Source: Vulcanisaeta sp. JCM 16161 (GTDB taxonomy: Archaea; Thermoproteota; Thermoprotei; Thermoproteales; Thermocladiaceae). From it: 64,000 nucleotides of DNA. Shown here one piece after another: positions 38,405-48,491 of this stretch. The notes under the pieces are model-generated. The model saw only the letters and a program-made list of their open reading frames with translations. It was not told where the DNA came from and made no database searches. Position numbers and translations under genes: made by a program. The stretch is from the NCBI RefSeq assembly GCF_001316285.1, contig NZ_BBDO01000003.1, positions 1 through 64,000 of the forward strand, given 5' to 3'. The number at the start of each line of letters is the position of its first letter. Position 1 is the stretch's first letter.

Positions 38405-40282
38405 TCACTCAAACTTTTGTGGTGGTATTACATCACCATACTTACTCCTGGCGTCTAGTAATCTTTGTCTCTGTTCCTCAAGCACCTCGAAGAACCTCCT
38501 TGGCGTCGTGGGTATTTCCGAGTATATTTTCCAGATCCTGTCAATCTTCTCAAGGAGTTTTGTAGCCCTTATTGCGAATTGCTTCGTGTAATCCTCAGGC
38601 CTATACTCCCTATTTAGCACTTCCTTAAACAGGACCTCAGTCTTCATACCTCGGTATATAGCCTATTGGCGTCCTTATTGCACCAAGCTCGTTATGCACC
38701 CTCCTCTCCATCCACTGAAGCCAAACCCTCTTATCCTCCTTACTATTAAGGAATTTGCCCTGTTCATCCCTAAGGAAGTAATTGACACCAAATATCCTTG
38801 GAGGTCTCGTAAGGCCCTCACCGAACTTCAGATAATTCGCTATGTAGATGCCCAGATCCACGGATAGGAAGTCAAGGTTAGCCATTGGGTTGAACTCCCT
38901 CTCACCGGGCTTACCAATAACCGCTGCCGTCCTCTCTGACTCGAGGGACGCGGCTATCGTGATCACACCATGCTCCCAATTAAAGGACTCAACAACAGGA
39001 ACGAGCGTATCTGGGTCCCTACCGCCAAATATTATTCCACCAACAACGACGCCGTTTGGATCGTCATAGGCAGGGTCCAGGTTCTTAAAGGCCTTTAATG
39101 ACACCGTGAACCTGGCATTGGGATGGGATGGTGGTACTGGGTTGCCCCTCTCGTCGGTCTTCCCCCTCCACCACCTACCCGTGTAGTTAATGCCCTTTTC
39201 AGGCTCGGGCTTACCCATCCCATTCCAGTATACCTCGCCATCCTCGGTAATTAGCACATTCGAGAATATTATCTCATTGGGTTTTGTCAATACCTCATAT
39301 ATTAATGGGTCATCAACCGGGTTTATACCCTCGATTATTCCAAAGACGCCTATCTCCGGGTTAACGGCCCTAACCTCGCCATTAACATTCCTTAGGAAGC
39401 GAGGTCATCGCCAATTAACCTGCCGAGCATTGCCGTTGACGTCTTGCCTGAGTATGACGGGAATGCACCAGTGAAGTAGGTGACCCTGCCCCCAGGTCCT
39501 TCAACGCCTATCAGGAACATGTGCTCGCTGAGCCACCCCTCCTCCATTGCTCTCTTAATCGTGAGCCTAAGGGCCAGTTTCTTCAGGCCAATGCTATTGC
39601 CACCGTATTGAGTGTTTACTGAGTACACGGTCTCGTCAAGTAGGTCTATGTATATCCTCCTTTGCTTAATGTTCTTGCTCTGCTTCATCTCATTTAACTC
39701 ACCCTGCGAGTGAATGAACTTGAGGAACCTAGCCCTCTCACCCTGCCTAACGAATTCGTCGTAGGCAGTCCTATATAGTATGTTCTCATTGTGCATTACG
39801 TAGTAGGAGTCCGTTATTTGAACAGCCAATATACTGAAAGGCGAGCCCTTGGGTCCAAGCGAGTAGAAGCCAATGAGCATCTCCCTACCCCTCATTATTC
39901 CGTTAAGCAATGAGTGTATTTCCTTCAGTCCCTCATCACGATCCTTAGTCCTTATGAATGGCAGTTTCTGACCACCAGGTAATAATATGGCCGTGTCCTC
40001 ACGGGCCCTGGCTTGGTCGTAAGGACTATCAAAGTGTACCGTATGCCCCGGCGTTTTAAGCGGTATCTCCTCACCAACCTCTATCGCCCTCCTCCTAATG
40101 TAGTCAAGATCCTCTGGGCTACCCGTGTTTATAAACACAGAGTCGGGCTTGCACAGGTCCACAGCCCAGACTATGAATTTATGAAGCTCAGGATTCCTAA
40201 TGCCCATTAATCTTCGGTACATCTCATCACTCATTTTACTTCGGAGAAGCCGTTCAACCTCATCTGAAGTACTCGGTCCCAT
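38405..40282 (-). CDS. pckG: Phosphoenolpyruvate carboxykinase (GTP) (two frameshifts)
   Basis: Interconverts oxaloacetate and PEP with GTP, in gluconeogenesis or anaplerosis. About 626 residues, the normal GTP-PEPCK size. The order is N-terminal [29 protein letters not shown], the kinase loop [12 protein letters not shown], then FGIIEGINP and [32 protein letters not shown] and FNWEHGV. Shifts lie near 39400 and 38645; the tail ends at PPQKFE. Start at ATG 40282. With enolase and pyruvate kinase in the window it covers lower glycolysis and gluconeogenesis. Confidence 0.92.
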
Positions 40283-40418
40283 TAGACCTATTACTACTTA
40301 TGTCCTTATAACTATTTCTCTATAAGTCACAATATCATAACTACTGGGTAAACCCATTTAACTCCAGTAACTCATATAAGGTAACTCATATAAGTTCGAA
40401 ACCACTGATTAATTTAGC

Positions 40419-41246
40419 ATGGCATGGAATGCGAGATACACACTCGCACTCTTAATAGTGATAATTGCATTACTTGTAATATCAATGGCGATTTACCTTA
40501 ACCCAATCATGACAAATACAGGTAACATACTTGCCCAGGAGGGCGCAATGCAGCAGCAGTATTTAGAGCCGATAAATATGACGGTATCATCAATACTTAA
40601 TTATACGAGAAGTCTATACCACAACCTAGTTAATTACCTAGGTGCAATAACCACATACCTGGAAAATATTTACTATTATCAGCGCGTCAACGCAACAAGC
40701 ATAATCAATGCAATAAATGGAAGTACTACAAAGGTAATTAATAGATTAATGACCGTTAACTCAACAATCATAAACTCAATAAGTACTGCGGAAAATAATA
40801 TTGAGAGCAACATAACATCAACAGTAAATAATGCTGAAAGTACCATTTATAATGCCGTAATTAACGTGAGTAATTACGTGGCCAATAACAATACCCAAAT
40901 AATAGGTCTACTAAATAAATTATTGAGGCATGTCGCCATGTATTATCAATTATACGGTGCGCCTTACACGTACATCCAGCAATCATATACCCTATTCACA
41001 TTCAGTAACCTAACGCTTGTTGAGGCATTGCTCATTAATATAAGCGTGCCCTCCGGAGGCAATGTGACCGTTTATTGCTATACGGTACCTGGCACATCAA
41101 TAAGTATTTCCGCGTATTCGATGATCGCGACGACTACGGAGACGATAACCATAAACATTAGTAATTACCCATGCTGGCAGGTCACGATTCAAGCACCAGG
41201 CTCAACACTCAACTGGTACTCCGGCGTACTGCTTTACCAGGGTTGA
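40419..41246 (+). CDS. Membrane-anchored extracellular coiled-coil protein
   Basis: 275 residues. One N-terminal signal-anchor segment (residues 8-29). A long helical region (about 40-165) follows, rich in Asn, Ser, Thr and Ile with heptad-like spacing (INSISTAENNIESNITSTVNNAESTI, shortened). The C-terminal part is a beta-type domain of about 90 residues with two cysteines. It has more than ten N-x-S/T sequons. An S-layer stalk or pilus-like protein is plausible; no family recognised. Intact frame. Confidence 0.6.
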   Translation: MAWNARYTLALLIVIIALLVISMAIYLNPIMTNTGNILAQEGAMQQQYLEPINMTVSSILNYTRSLYHNLVNYLGAITTYLENIYYYQRVNATSIINAINGSTTKVINRLMTVNSTIINSISTAENNIESNITSTVNNAESTIYNAVINVSNYVANNNTQIIGLLNKLLRHVAMYYQLYGAPYTYIQQSYTLFTFSNLTLVEALLINISVPSGGNVTVYCYTVPGTSISISAYSMIATTTETITINISNYPCWQVTIQAPGSTLNWYSGVLLYQG

Positions 41247-41248
41247 AA

Positions 41249-41819
41249 TCACGGTAATCCGTAGATGAGGACAAGTATTAAACAGGCTAAGACCAACGAC
41301 TCAATTAATAGCCCAACACCAATTCTCCTAACCCTGCGCCTTAAATCATTCATTGGCAACTTACCCTCCTTAGTAACAATAAACGCCCTAACCGTAGGCT
41401 CAATAAGCACTACTAAAGGCAATAATCCACTAACGATGTAGAGCCCGTAGGCCAGGGCTGGCAGGCTTATGAACCAGAGAATCGATGAGTGATAAGGCTT
41501 GACACTCTGCCTAAACGGTGGCTTACCCTCCACATACAGCGCAGAGAATGCGTGGTAAGTAACCCACAATATCGACACCACTATTACCTTAATCACCAAG
41601 TTGCCGCTCACGAGTACGTACCACGCTAAGTACGTTGACGCTATTAATGCGGTTCCAGAAACATTAGCCACGGCAGACCTACCCCTCCCACGCATTACCT
41701 CGGCCATGAATAATGCGAGTGGCACTAATGGGATTAATAGCCAAATACCCAGGTATGGAATAAGTACTAGGTATGGCGCCGTATTTATTAGGAATAGTAG
41801 GTAATCACGTAAACCGTTT
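41249..41819 (-). pseudogene. Multi-TM membrane protein, 5' end removed by IS607 element
   Basis: A frame with four to five hydrophobic segments and a basic Arg-rich loop (DLRRRVRRIG) near the C-terminus. The only good internal start (GTG 41725) would cut off a clear TM segment (DYLLFLINTAPYLVLIPYLG), which is open right up to the hairpin ending the IS607-type element at 41820. No matching 5' part is obvious on the other side near 43690. I infer truncation by the insertion. Confidence 0.45.
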
Positions 41820-41849
41820 GTCCCTACACTCGATCATGAGTGTAGGGAC
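41820..41849. repeat. Perfect 12-bp inverted repeat at the tnpB stop codon
   Basis: GTCCCTACACTC (41820-41831), a 6-nt loop, then GAGTGTAGGGAC (41838-41849). The TnpB stop codon lies inside the loop. It may be the element's right-end structure, part of the reRNA (omega RNA) scaffold, or a terminator. Confidence 0.6.
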
Positions 41850-43045
41850 TTGGTCCTCAGCCACCTGCTCATCCTGATCACAGGTGGGTCATGGGACCCC
41901 GTCGAGGCCAACGGCATGGGCCTCCCATCTCCAGCCCTTCTGACTAGATTATAGAGTGCTACGACGTTCCTGTGCCACAGTTCTCCACCCTTCTCGCACC
42001 TACACCCTTGGAGCACCGCTCCCATTGGGTGGGTAGGCGATTCTGCCCCCGTGGATGGGGCAGGTGGAGGAGGTGTGGGCTGGGTTGACTAGGATTACTG
42101 GGACTCCGTATTCCCTGGCCTTCTCGATAATTGCGTTCTTCATCGAGGAGAAGGCTGAGCGGTAGATCCTAAGCCTAAGTTGTTTATCCTCCACATCCCT
42201 AACCATGTGCTCCGGAGCCCTCTTGGGTAAGTCTTCGAGGACTATAGCTAACCGTCTCTCCTTTGCTTCCATGACGATTAGCTTAGCCAACTTCCTCCTT
42301 ACGTTAAGTCTCTTGTCCCTTTCCCTGAGTCTCCTCAGCTTCCTCCTAACCTCCCTAACCTTTGTGGAATTGCCCTTCATGATAGCCCTCCTCCTGTACT
42401 CATAACCCAGTGTAATCCTCTTGAAATTAGTCTCCAGTAGGATTGGTTAATTCTCGATTAGAATTGAAACCGAGTTTTCATTCAAGTCCACTGGTAGGAA
42501 GCCATTGGGTTCATAGGGTTTAGGCTCATCCTTCCTAAAGATGATGTAGAGCTCCACAACGTTACCCTTCAGTAGTTTGAACCTGGCCTCGCTCGCCATC
42601 CTCCAGCCACCGTTGAAGTACCTCCAGAAGAGCCTATGGTACTGAGGATCAAGCTCCACCCAACCGCGTTTAGTGGCTACGCGTATAGCGTCAAGCCCAA
42701 ACCTCCACAGGTGGTCATCAAGGTGTACCGTCACATTCCTCAGCTCAGGTCTGTCAGTGTAGGCCTTCCTAAGTCTCCTCAGCCTAAAGAAGCTCTTCAA
42801 CCTTATTGATGCATCCTCACATGCCGTGTAGATGTAATGTGACGGCAGGTCCTATGCCTCTCCCTCTCAGCCCCATAAATCCCAGCCTTAATCCTAGTGA
42901 AGGAGGTGGTTTTGTTTGATAGTCCGTAATTTATTGCATCCTCCAGAACCTCCCTATACTCCTCCTCAACCTCCTTAAGCTTGGAATACGTGCCGTGATC
43001 CACCACAGCCCAAACCCTAACAGTCCTAACCAGCACCCAACTCAC
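41834..43045 (-). CDS. tnpB: TnpB RNA-guided nuclease family protein (frameshifted; altered RuvC-III)
   Basis: About 400 residues after joining four frames (shifts near 42815, 42430 and 42015). RuvC-I Asp is in PVDLNENSVSIL. The RuvC-II Glu is in AIVLEDLPK. A zinc-finger region begins TSSTCPIHGG and continues CRCEKGGEL. The RuvC-III site reads WHRNVVALYNL, with Asn where the family has the catalytic Asp (RD-x-x-A). If the base is correct, the nuclease would be impaired or dead. The stop lies in the hairpin loop at 41834. It would nick DNA guided by the RNA at the element's end. Confidence 0.8.
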
Positions 43046-43094
43046 CCATCAACTTTTTTTACACCCTGCACTAGCAAGGTTTTTCTGCGGCTCC

Positions 43095-43647
43095 TCATAC
43101 CGTAAATTTTCCCAGCAAATGAGGTATAATAGAGATTAAGTCTTCCACGAGTTCTTGTGTAGCCTCCTTAGGTTCTTCTCCGAAAACTACCTCAATCCTA
43201 ACTCCCATTGCTGAAAAGAACTCCTCAAGGTATTCAAACCCAAATCGTGTAAGTCTGTCCTTATACGTTACGAGAACGACATCAACACTCCTTCCCTCAA
43301 CCAGTTTGAAGAGTTTGAGTAACCCTTTCCTTTGCGTATTCAACCCACTTGCAACGTCTTTTAACACTTCAACTACTTTATAACCCTTTGCCGTTGCATA
43401 ATTCGTTAAGTAATTTATTTGCCTCTCCAAGTCCTCCTTCTGGTCAGCCGAGGATACCCTTGCGTAAATTACAGCCCTAGTTTCCTCCCTCCTCTCTAAG
43501 TACTTCTTAACCTCGCTATAGGGAATCCTAACTTCCCACCCTCAGTCGTCACTGCCCTAATTTCCCCTCCCTAATCCACCTCAGCAGTGTTGAATACGAA
43601 ATTCCCAAGACCTGGCAAACCTCCCTAGGCCTCAGCAACCTCTCCAC
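43095..43647 (-). CDS. tnpA: IS607 TnpA serine recombinase (two frameshifts)
   Basis: About 183 residues. The N-terminal MerR-type helix-turn-helix is RPREVCQVLGISYSTLLRWIREG. After shifts near 43560 and 43510 comes the catalytic domain. It opens with AVIYARVSSADQKEDLERQ, where a Ser in ARVSS is the nucleophile, and continues DVVLVTYKDRLTRFGFEYLEEFF. GTG 43647 is the likely start. Catalyses excision and integration of the element. The frameshifts match the general indel pattern, so the gene may be intact in vivo. Confidence 0.82.
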
Positions 43648-43703
43648 AAAACTAGCTGACAATAAAAGAATATAAAAAGATTTCTATCAACATGAAAAAG
43701 AAT

Positions 43704-43919
43704 TCAGCCCCTCCTCATCACTAAGCCCAGGCGTGCCTTAGCGAGACTCACGATGTTAAGCACTGCAAGAGCTGTGGTTAGCATCAACCTGGTAATGCTA
43801 ATGCTATGCCCGTTAATCATTAGCAGGGTGATTAAGGAGAATGCGTAATTAGTCATTAACAGTGACAGTGCGCCAGTGTCTGTATGAACCCTCCTACTAA
43901 CCAACCTACTACTCATCAC
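43704..43919 (-). CDS. Small two-TM membrane protein
   Basis: 71 residues with two hydrophobic segments (about residues 19-36 and 44-60) and a basic C-terminus (RRG). It ends just outside the IS607 element. No family recognised. Reading frame and composition look plausible, but size makes it uncertain. Confidence 0.35.
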   Translation of the reverse strand: MMSSRLVSRRVHTDTGALSLLMTNYAFSLITLLMINGHSISITRLMLTTALAVLNIVSLAKARLGLVMRRG

Positions 43920-44080
43920 AGCCTAAATAAGGTGGTCAGGGTATAAGCATTCCATTCGTTACAAGACCCGAAGTGTCTGCCCTGGCCTGTATCAAGAATT
44001 AATGTTAATCCTTGCATGGAATGTTTTTGAATAATTATGGGGAAACCTTTATTTATCTGGAGTTGAATTATTGAAATAGA

Positions 44081-44356
44081 ATGATTAGAGAAACAATAGT
44101 AATAAGGAAAACGCTGTGGCTAGCCCTAAGGAAACAATTAACTGGTGAGTATGGAAACCTAGACTTCGAATGCGAGGTCCTACTGCTTAATGACCCCAAA
44201 ATACACATCGTTGCTTGTGCCGATGGTGATGTAGTCAACGTGACAATGACCTACAACCCACTGGACATAGCCCTAGACATTAAGAAGACCCATGAGAGGG
44301 GTAGGCGTGAACGTTCATTACGGAGTAGAAAGGTTATGAATGTGCCATTAGCATAG
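44081..44356 (+). CDS. Small conserved-looking protein, 91 aa
   Basis: 91 residues. The first 75 look like a small alpha/beta domain with Cys at FECEV and VACADG; the C-terminus is Arg-rich (RGRRERSLRSRK). ATG 44081 is preceded by a TTTATTTA element about 30 nt upstream, suggesting leaderless transcription. No family recognised. Confidence 0.45.
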   Translation: MIRETIVIRKTLWLALRKQLTGEYGNLDFECEVLLLNDPKIHIVACADGDVVNVTMTYNPLDIALDIKKTHERGRRERSLRSRKVMNVPLA

Positions 44357-44392
44357 GTTTAATAATTCCGATGGTAACGGTAGTAGGTATAC

Positions 44393-44446
44393 GTGATGAC
44401 AATGGTGGACTCTGACCAGCAAATTGATGAACTTCCAGGCTACTGA
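44393..44446 (+). ncRNA. Box C/D guide sRNA
   Basis: Box C GTGATGA (44393-44399), a 12-nt guide (44400-44411), D' CTGA (44412-44415), an 8-nt spacer, C' TTGATGA (44424-44430), a 12-nt guide (44431-44442) and box D CTGA (44443-44446). Both guides have exactly the archaeal length and both D boxes are perfect; C' differs at its first base. It lies between a small plus-strand gene and the end of the NAD(P)HX repair gene. Guides would pair with AGTCCACCATTG and TAGCCTGGAAGT. Confidence 0.8.
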
Positions 44447-44478
44447 TAATAATCTCCTCATTAATAGCCATAATGAAC

Positions 44479-46084
44479 CTAGCTAATGAGCTTTAAGGCC
44501 TGCGGGTGAATTGATGAGTTAACAATCTCATCAACATTCACCAACTTCCTGAATACCTTAGGTATATTCTCTATCACGTCAATAGGCGTTATGTGATAGC
44601 CAAGCTCCCTAGCCGCTAAATCGCCCGCGAGACCCGTCACAAAGGCACCAATTGCGGCCGCCTCTAATGGGTCCTGGACCTTGACCATTAACGCCGAGAC
44701 GACGCCGGTGAGTACATCCCCCGTACCACCAACGGTCATGCCAGGATTGCCCGTGAAGTTTAGCTTGTACCTCTGGCCATCAGTTATTATGTCGACATTA
44801 CCCTTAAGTAGCACAACACCGCCCCTCAGCGATGACTTAACCACGTCACGCACTACCAAAGCCCTCGACCAGATATTAACCTCCTTAGTAACGTCGATGC
44901 CGATCAGCCACTTAAATTCACCGGCATGCGGTGTCACTATTACATTCTTCGTTATTAAGTCCTGCCTCTTTAACTCGCCAATCGCCTTAATGGCGTCGGC
45001 ATCAATCACCACCCTCTTACCAACATCAATAGCCCTGGAAACTAACTCAACAACGGCCTTCATGGTCTCCTCCCTAAGCCCAAGCCCTGCCGATGGCTAT
45101 CACGTGAGACTTACCGACCTGTTCCATTATTTGGTCCACGTGATTAAGCATTAGGTAGTCACCGTCGAGGGGGATCGCTATTATGCTTGGGTCGTGAGCC
45201 TTATGTCCCTAGCTACATCCCTAGGGGCCATGACCACGGATAAGTCAACCCCAGTCCTAAGCGCAGCCTTGGCGGCTAGGTAAATGGCGCCTGTGAACTC
45301 CCTAGAACCGCCAATGAATAATACACGCCCATTATCACCCTTCTTAGAGTCGGTTCTCCTGGCATAGCTCATGTAGTACATGTCGCCAGGGCCGACAACG
45401 TGTTCAACCTCCTCGGGAATACCGATGTCCGCAATGACTAAATCACCGACATATTGAGAAACACCCTCCTTAACCAGGCCAACCTTGGGCCTGTGCATTG
45501 TTACGGTAACGTGCGCCTTAACTGCTATGTCCCTAACCTCGCCAGTATCTGGATCCAACCCACTGGGTACGTCAACAGCGACTTTATAAGCCGATGACTT
45601 ATTTATCAACTCAATGGCCGTTGCCTGCGGCTCCCTGAGAATACCCCTAATCCAGTGCCTATGATTGCGTCGATTATAACCTCAGCCCACGGGTGAAAAA
45701 CCTCCTGATGCGCAAGTAGGTCGTAGGGTGTTGGAGCCTCTATTATCTCAACATTCAACCCCCTAAGAATGCCCAGGTTATCCACGACCAACTCCTCCCT
45801 GGCATCGCTAATGCGTCCCAGCAGAACAACCCTGACCTCCCTACCCACGAGTGTAGGTACCTAGCAGCCACAATACCATCACCGCCATTATCGCCAAGCC
45901 CAGCAACAACGAGTATCCTCCTGGCCTTTGGGTACCTCTCAATGACGGTAGTTGCCACGGACCTACCGGCATTCTCCATGAGTATGTGCCTATCAATGCC
46001 CATGTAGGCGGCATTCCTATCTATGACGCGCATTTCAAGTGTCGTTATAGCGCCTGAAGACCAATCCCTGAAGTCAATGGGCAT
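44479..46084 (-). CDS. Bifunctional NAD(P)H-hydrate epimerase/dehydratase (several frameshifts)
   Basis: Repairs hydrated NAD(P)H. The N-terminal YjeF/NnrE domain has [11 protein letters not shown] and [17 protein letters not shown]. The C-terminal ribokinase-like NnrD domain has [34 protein letters not shown] and the phosphate-binding [16 protein letters not shown]. Frameshifts lie near 45845, 45625, 45195 and 45080, with landmarks in the right order. About 530 residues. Start at ATG 46084. One of the most fragmented conserved genes here. Confidence 0.88.
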
Positions 46085-46143
46085 ACCCAGGAATAACGTA
46101 TTATGCCTTTAAAAATACTTTTATGCAAGATTTAATGAGCAGC

Positions 46144-46466
46144 ATGGATATAGTGATTAGGGTTGACCTAGGTAATTGGGAGACGCCCAAACACGATGGA
46201 TACAGCGAGCCTAGGCATGTAATAAGGGTTGAGGGCGACCACGTGATTGCTGAGGTTGAGGTCCCTGGCGTTGGTAAGGAGGCATAACCGTGAAGCTCCT
46301 TAATGATAATAAACTCTTCATTAAGGCTGAGGGTAATAATAGGAGGTATCTGCTCATTAAGGAATTACCTGCGCCGGTCACGGTGGAGGGCTCGCATGCC
46401 GAGTATAGGAATGGACTATTAATAATTAGATTGCCAATCAAGGGCGTGAGCATCGGTGTTGAGTGA
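46144..46466 (+). CDS. Hsp20/alpha-crystallin-like small protein (one frameshift)
   Basis: About 107 residues, a beta-sandwich sequence (HVIAEVEVPGVGKEG, NDNKLFIKAEG, NGLLIIRLPIKG). It fits a compact sHSP/CS domain without long tails. The frame breaks at 46284, where GAGGCATA needs one more G to read KEGITVKLL. The restored frame ends at TGA 46464-46466, which overlaps the next gene's ATG by one base. Chaperone role inferred from fold only. Confidence 0.6.
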
Positions 46467-47086
46467 TGATTAGGGCAGCCATCCTAGACGTTGATGGAGT
46501 CCTCACGTACTTCAGGTCAGCATGGCAGCACTTGCATAGGGTTCTTGGCACTGATGACTGGGCTTCGGTAAATAGGGAGGCATATAAGGCAGGGCTCATT
46601 AATTATAGAGATTGGGCGCTTGTTGATGCCCTTCTCTGGATGGGCGTGCCCAGGACCTGGATTGAGGTCCCCATAACCCTGAGGAGAGGTGCTCTGGAAT
46701 TACTAAAGCTTCTTAGGGACAGTGATGTGCTGGTAATTGCTGTTAGTGGTGGCCTGAACTACACGGGCATTCCCATTAGGGGTTACGTGAATTACTTCAT
46801 AAGTAATGAATTAGTATTTAATGAGGACGGCTCATTAATCTCAGTTAGGGTTAATGTTGAGAATAAGGATATAGTCGATGAATTAGTTAATGAGTTGGGG
46901 CTGGATTGGGATTATGTAATGGCCATTGGCGATAGCGACATGGACCTACCAATGCTCAGGAGGGCCAGGTACTCCATAGCGTATAACCCTGTTAACGAGG
47001 AGGTGGCCAACACCGCGAGGATCATTGTCAACTCTGATACGCTATACCCAATCATTGATATTGTGAGAGCCATTCTAATTAAGTAA
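46466..47086 (+). CDS. HAD-superfamily phosphatase, SerB-like
   Basis: 206 residues. HAD motif I is DVDGVLT at the N-terminus. Motif II is AVSGG near residue 95. Motif III/IV is GDSDMDLPML near residue 155. A small helical cap sits between motifs I and II. This resembles phosphoserine phosphatase-like HADs. Substrate is not determined by sequence. ATG 46466 overlaps the preceding stop (TGATG), so the pair is translationally coupled. Intact. Confidence 0.75.
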   Translation: MIRAAILDVDGVLTYFRSAWQHLHRVLGTDDWASVNREAYKAGLINYRDWALVDALLWMGVPRTWIEVPITLRRGALELLKLLRDSDVLVIAVSGGLNYTGIPIRGYVNYFISNELVFNEDGSLISVRVNVENKDIVDELVNELGLDWDYVMAIGDSDMDLPMLRRARYSIAYNPVNEEVANTARIIVNSDTLYPIIDIVRAILIK

Positions 47087-47087
47087 T

Positions 47088-47112
47088 ACGTATACGTAAA
47101 GTAAACGTATAC
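47088..47112. promoter_or_regulatory. Two ACGTATAC motifs upstream of enolase
   Basis: ACGTATACGT (47088-47097) and ACGTATAC (47105-47112) lie about 50-75 nt before the enolase start. The first has the same flanking TAAT and trailing A as the palindrome at 16514. Candidate binding site of a common regulator. Confidence 0.4.
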
Positions 47113-47162
47113 TTGCCACTAATAATGCATTTAATACCAGCCTCTTCACTTTATTGAGATCT

Positions 47163-48427
47163 ATGCCAGACACCACGATAGAGGATTTGGGCATCAGGAA
47201 AATCTTCAACTCGAGGGGGGAGGAAACCGTTGAAGTTGAGGTATACCTGACGGATGGTTATGGGAGGGCGGCAGCACCAGCAGGCGCGTCAAGGGGCTCT
47301 CATGAGGTCGTTTACTTCCCTAATAATGACGTTGACTTAGCAATTAGTACCTTCGAGAAGAGCGTAGCCCCTGACCTAATGGGTCTAGATGCGTCAATAC
47401 AGGGCGAGGTTGATGCAAGGCTTGAGGAAATCGATGGTACGGAGAACTTCTCAAGAATAGGCGGTGCGGTCGCCATAGCCACGTCAATGGCGAGTGCCAA
47501 GCAGCGGCAAATGCCCTAGAAATACCGCTATATCAACACCTCGGCGGTGCTAATACCAGGGATTTGCCGTACCCACTCGGTAACGTCATTGGTGGTGGTA
47601 AGCACAGCCGAGGACTTGGCCCTGATATTCAGGAATTCCTGGTTTTACCGTATGGCGCACAGGACATTTACTCCGCACTTAAGGCAAACATTGAGGTTCA
47701 TAGGGCCGTCTTTAAGGAGTTGGTTAAGGCCGATCCGACGTTTACCGGCGGTCGTAATGATGAGGGTGCCTGGTCGGCCAAGGTATCCACTAACGCGGCA
47801 TTGGACATACTGAGTAGAGCCGTTAAGGAGGTCAGTTCCAAGATGGGTTTTGAGATAGGGATTGGCGTTGACATGGCCGCATCAACATTATGGAATGGCG
47901 AGAAGTACGTATACACTAATGAGGGGGTCTCAAGAACTCCCAAGGAACAGTTTGAGTTTGTTAAGGGATTGATTGAGAAGTACGGGCTTGTTTACGTTGA
48001 GGATCCGTTCCATGAGGAGGACTTCCAATCCTTTGCGGAACTAACGGACTCCGTTGGTGATAAGTGCCTAATTGTTGGTGATGACCTATTCACAACAAAC
48101 CCATCTAGGTTGTCGAGGGGCATTAAGGAGGGTGCGGCAAACGCGATAATAATTAAGCCTGACCAAATAGGCACACTGTCAAGGGCCTGGGAGGCCGTTA
48201 GGTTAGCCGTGTCCAACGGCTACACGCCGGTGGTGTCCCATAGGTCAGGTGATACTGAGTATGAGACTTTAGCTCACATAGCCGTTGGCTTCGGAGCACC
48301 AATAATCAAGAGTGGGGTTCTCGGTGGTGAGAGGGTTGCTAAGCTCAATGAGTTGATTAGGATTCAGGACTACATGGGCAAGGCTGCCAGGATGAACCAA
48401 TCACTGCTCCAGAGACTTAGGCGTTGA
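47163..48427 (+). CDS. eno: Enolase (one frameshift)
   Basis: Interconverts 2-phosphoglycerate and phosphoenolpyruvate. About 421 residues. The N-terminal IRKIFNSRGEETVEVEV and AGASRGSHE are followed by a frame break near 47503, where one missing G (AAGCAGCGG for AAGGCAGCGG) restores AKAAANALEIPLYQHLGG. Then come GGGKHSRGLGPDIQEF, VYVEDPFHEEDF, VGDDLFTTN, IIIKPDQIGTL and SHRSGDTEY, the catalytic and metal-binding motifs. Start at ATG 47163 (MPDTT). Operators with ACGTATAC upstream suggest regulation. Confidence 0.94.
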
Positions 48428-48491
48428 TAACTCACTATTAAATTCTTCATAGTGAAATACTTATTAATTAGATTCTTCACCGTAGTTCTCA

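Larger units (their letters stand above)
41820..43690 (-). mobile_element. IS607-type insertion element (serine recombinase plus TnpB)
   Basis: The element carries a MerR-HTH/serine-recombinase TnpA (43095-43647) and TnpB (41834-43045), in that order on the minus strand. This is the IS607 arrangement. The downstream boundary is placed at a perfect 12-bp hairpin; the upstream boundary near 43690 is approximate. IS607 elements make no target duplication, so exact ends cannot be read from repeats. Both genes carry frameshifts, so present activity is doubtful on this sequence alone. Confidence 0.75.

Noticed and set aside
34709..39000. Second copy of the tRNA-Lys 3' end as attachment site
   Set aside because: Only short chance matches such as GGGCCC near 36166 were found; nothing near 15 bases or more.
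44501..44526. TTGATGAG/CTCATCAA inverted repeat
   Set aside because: Lies inside the NAD(P)HX repair coding sequence near its stop and is explained by codon choice.
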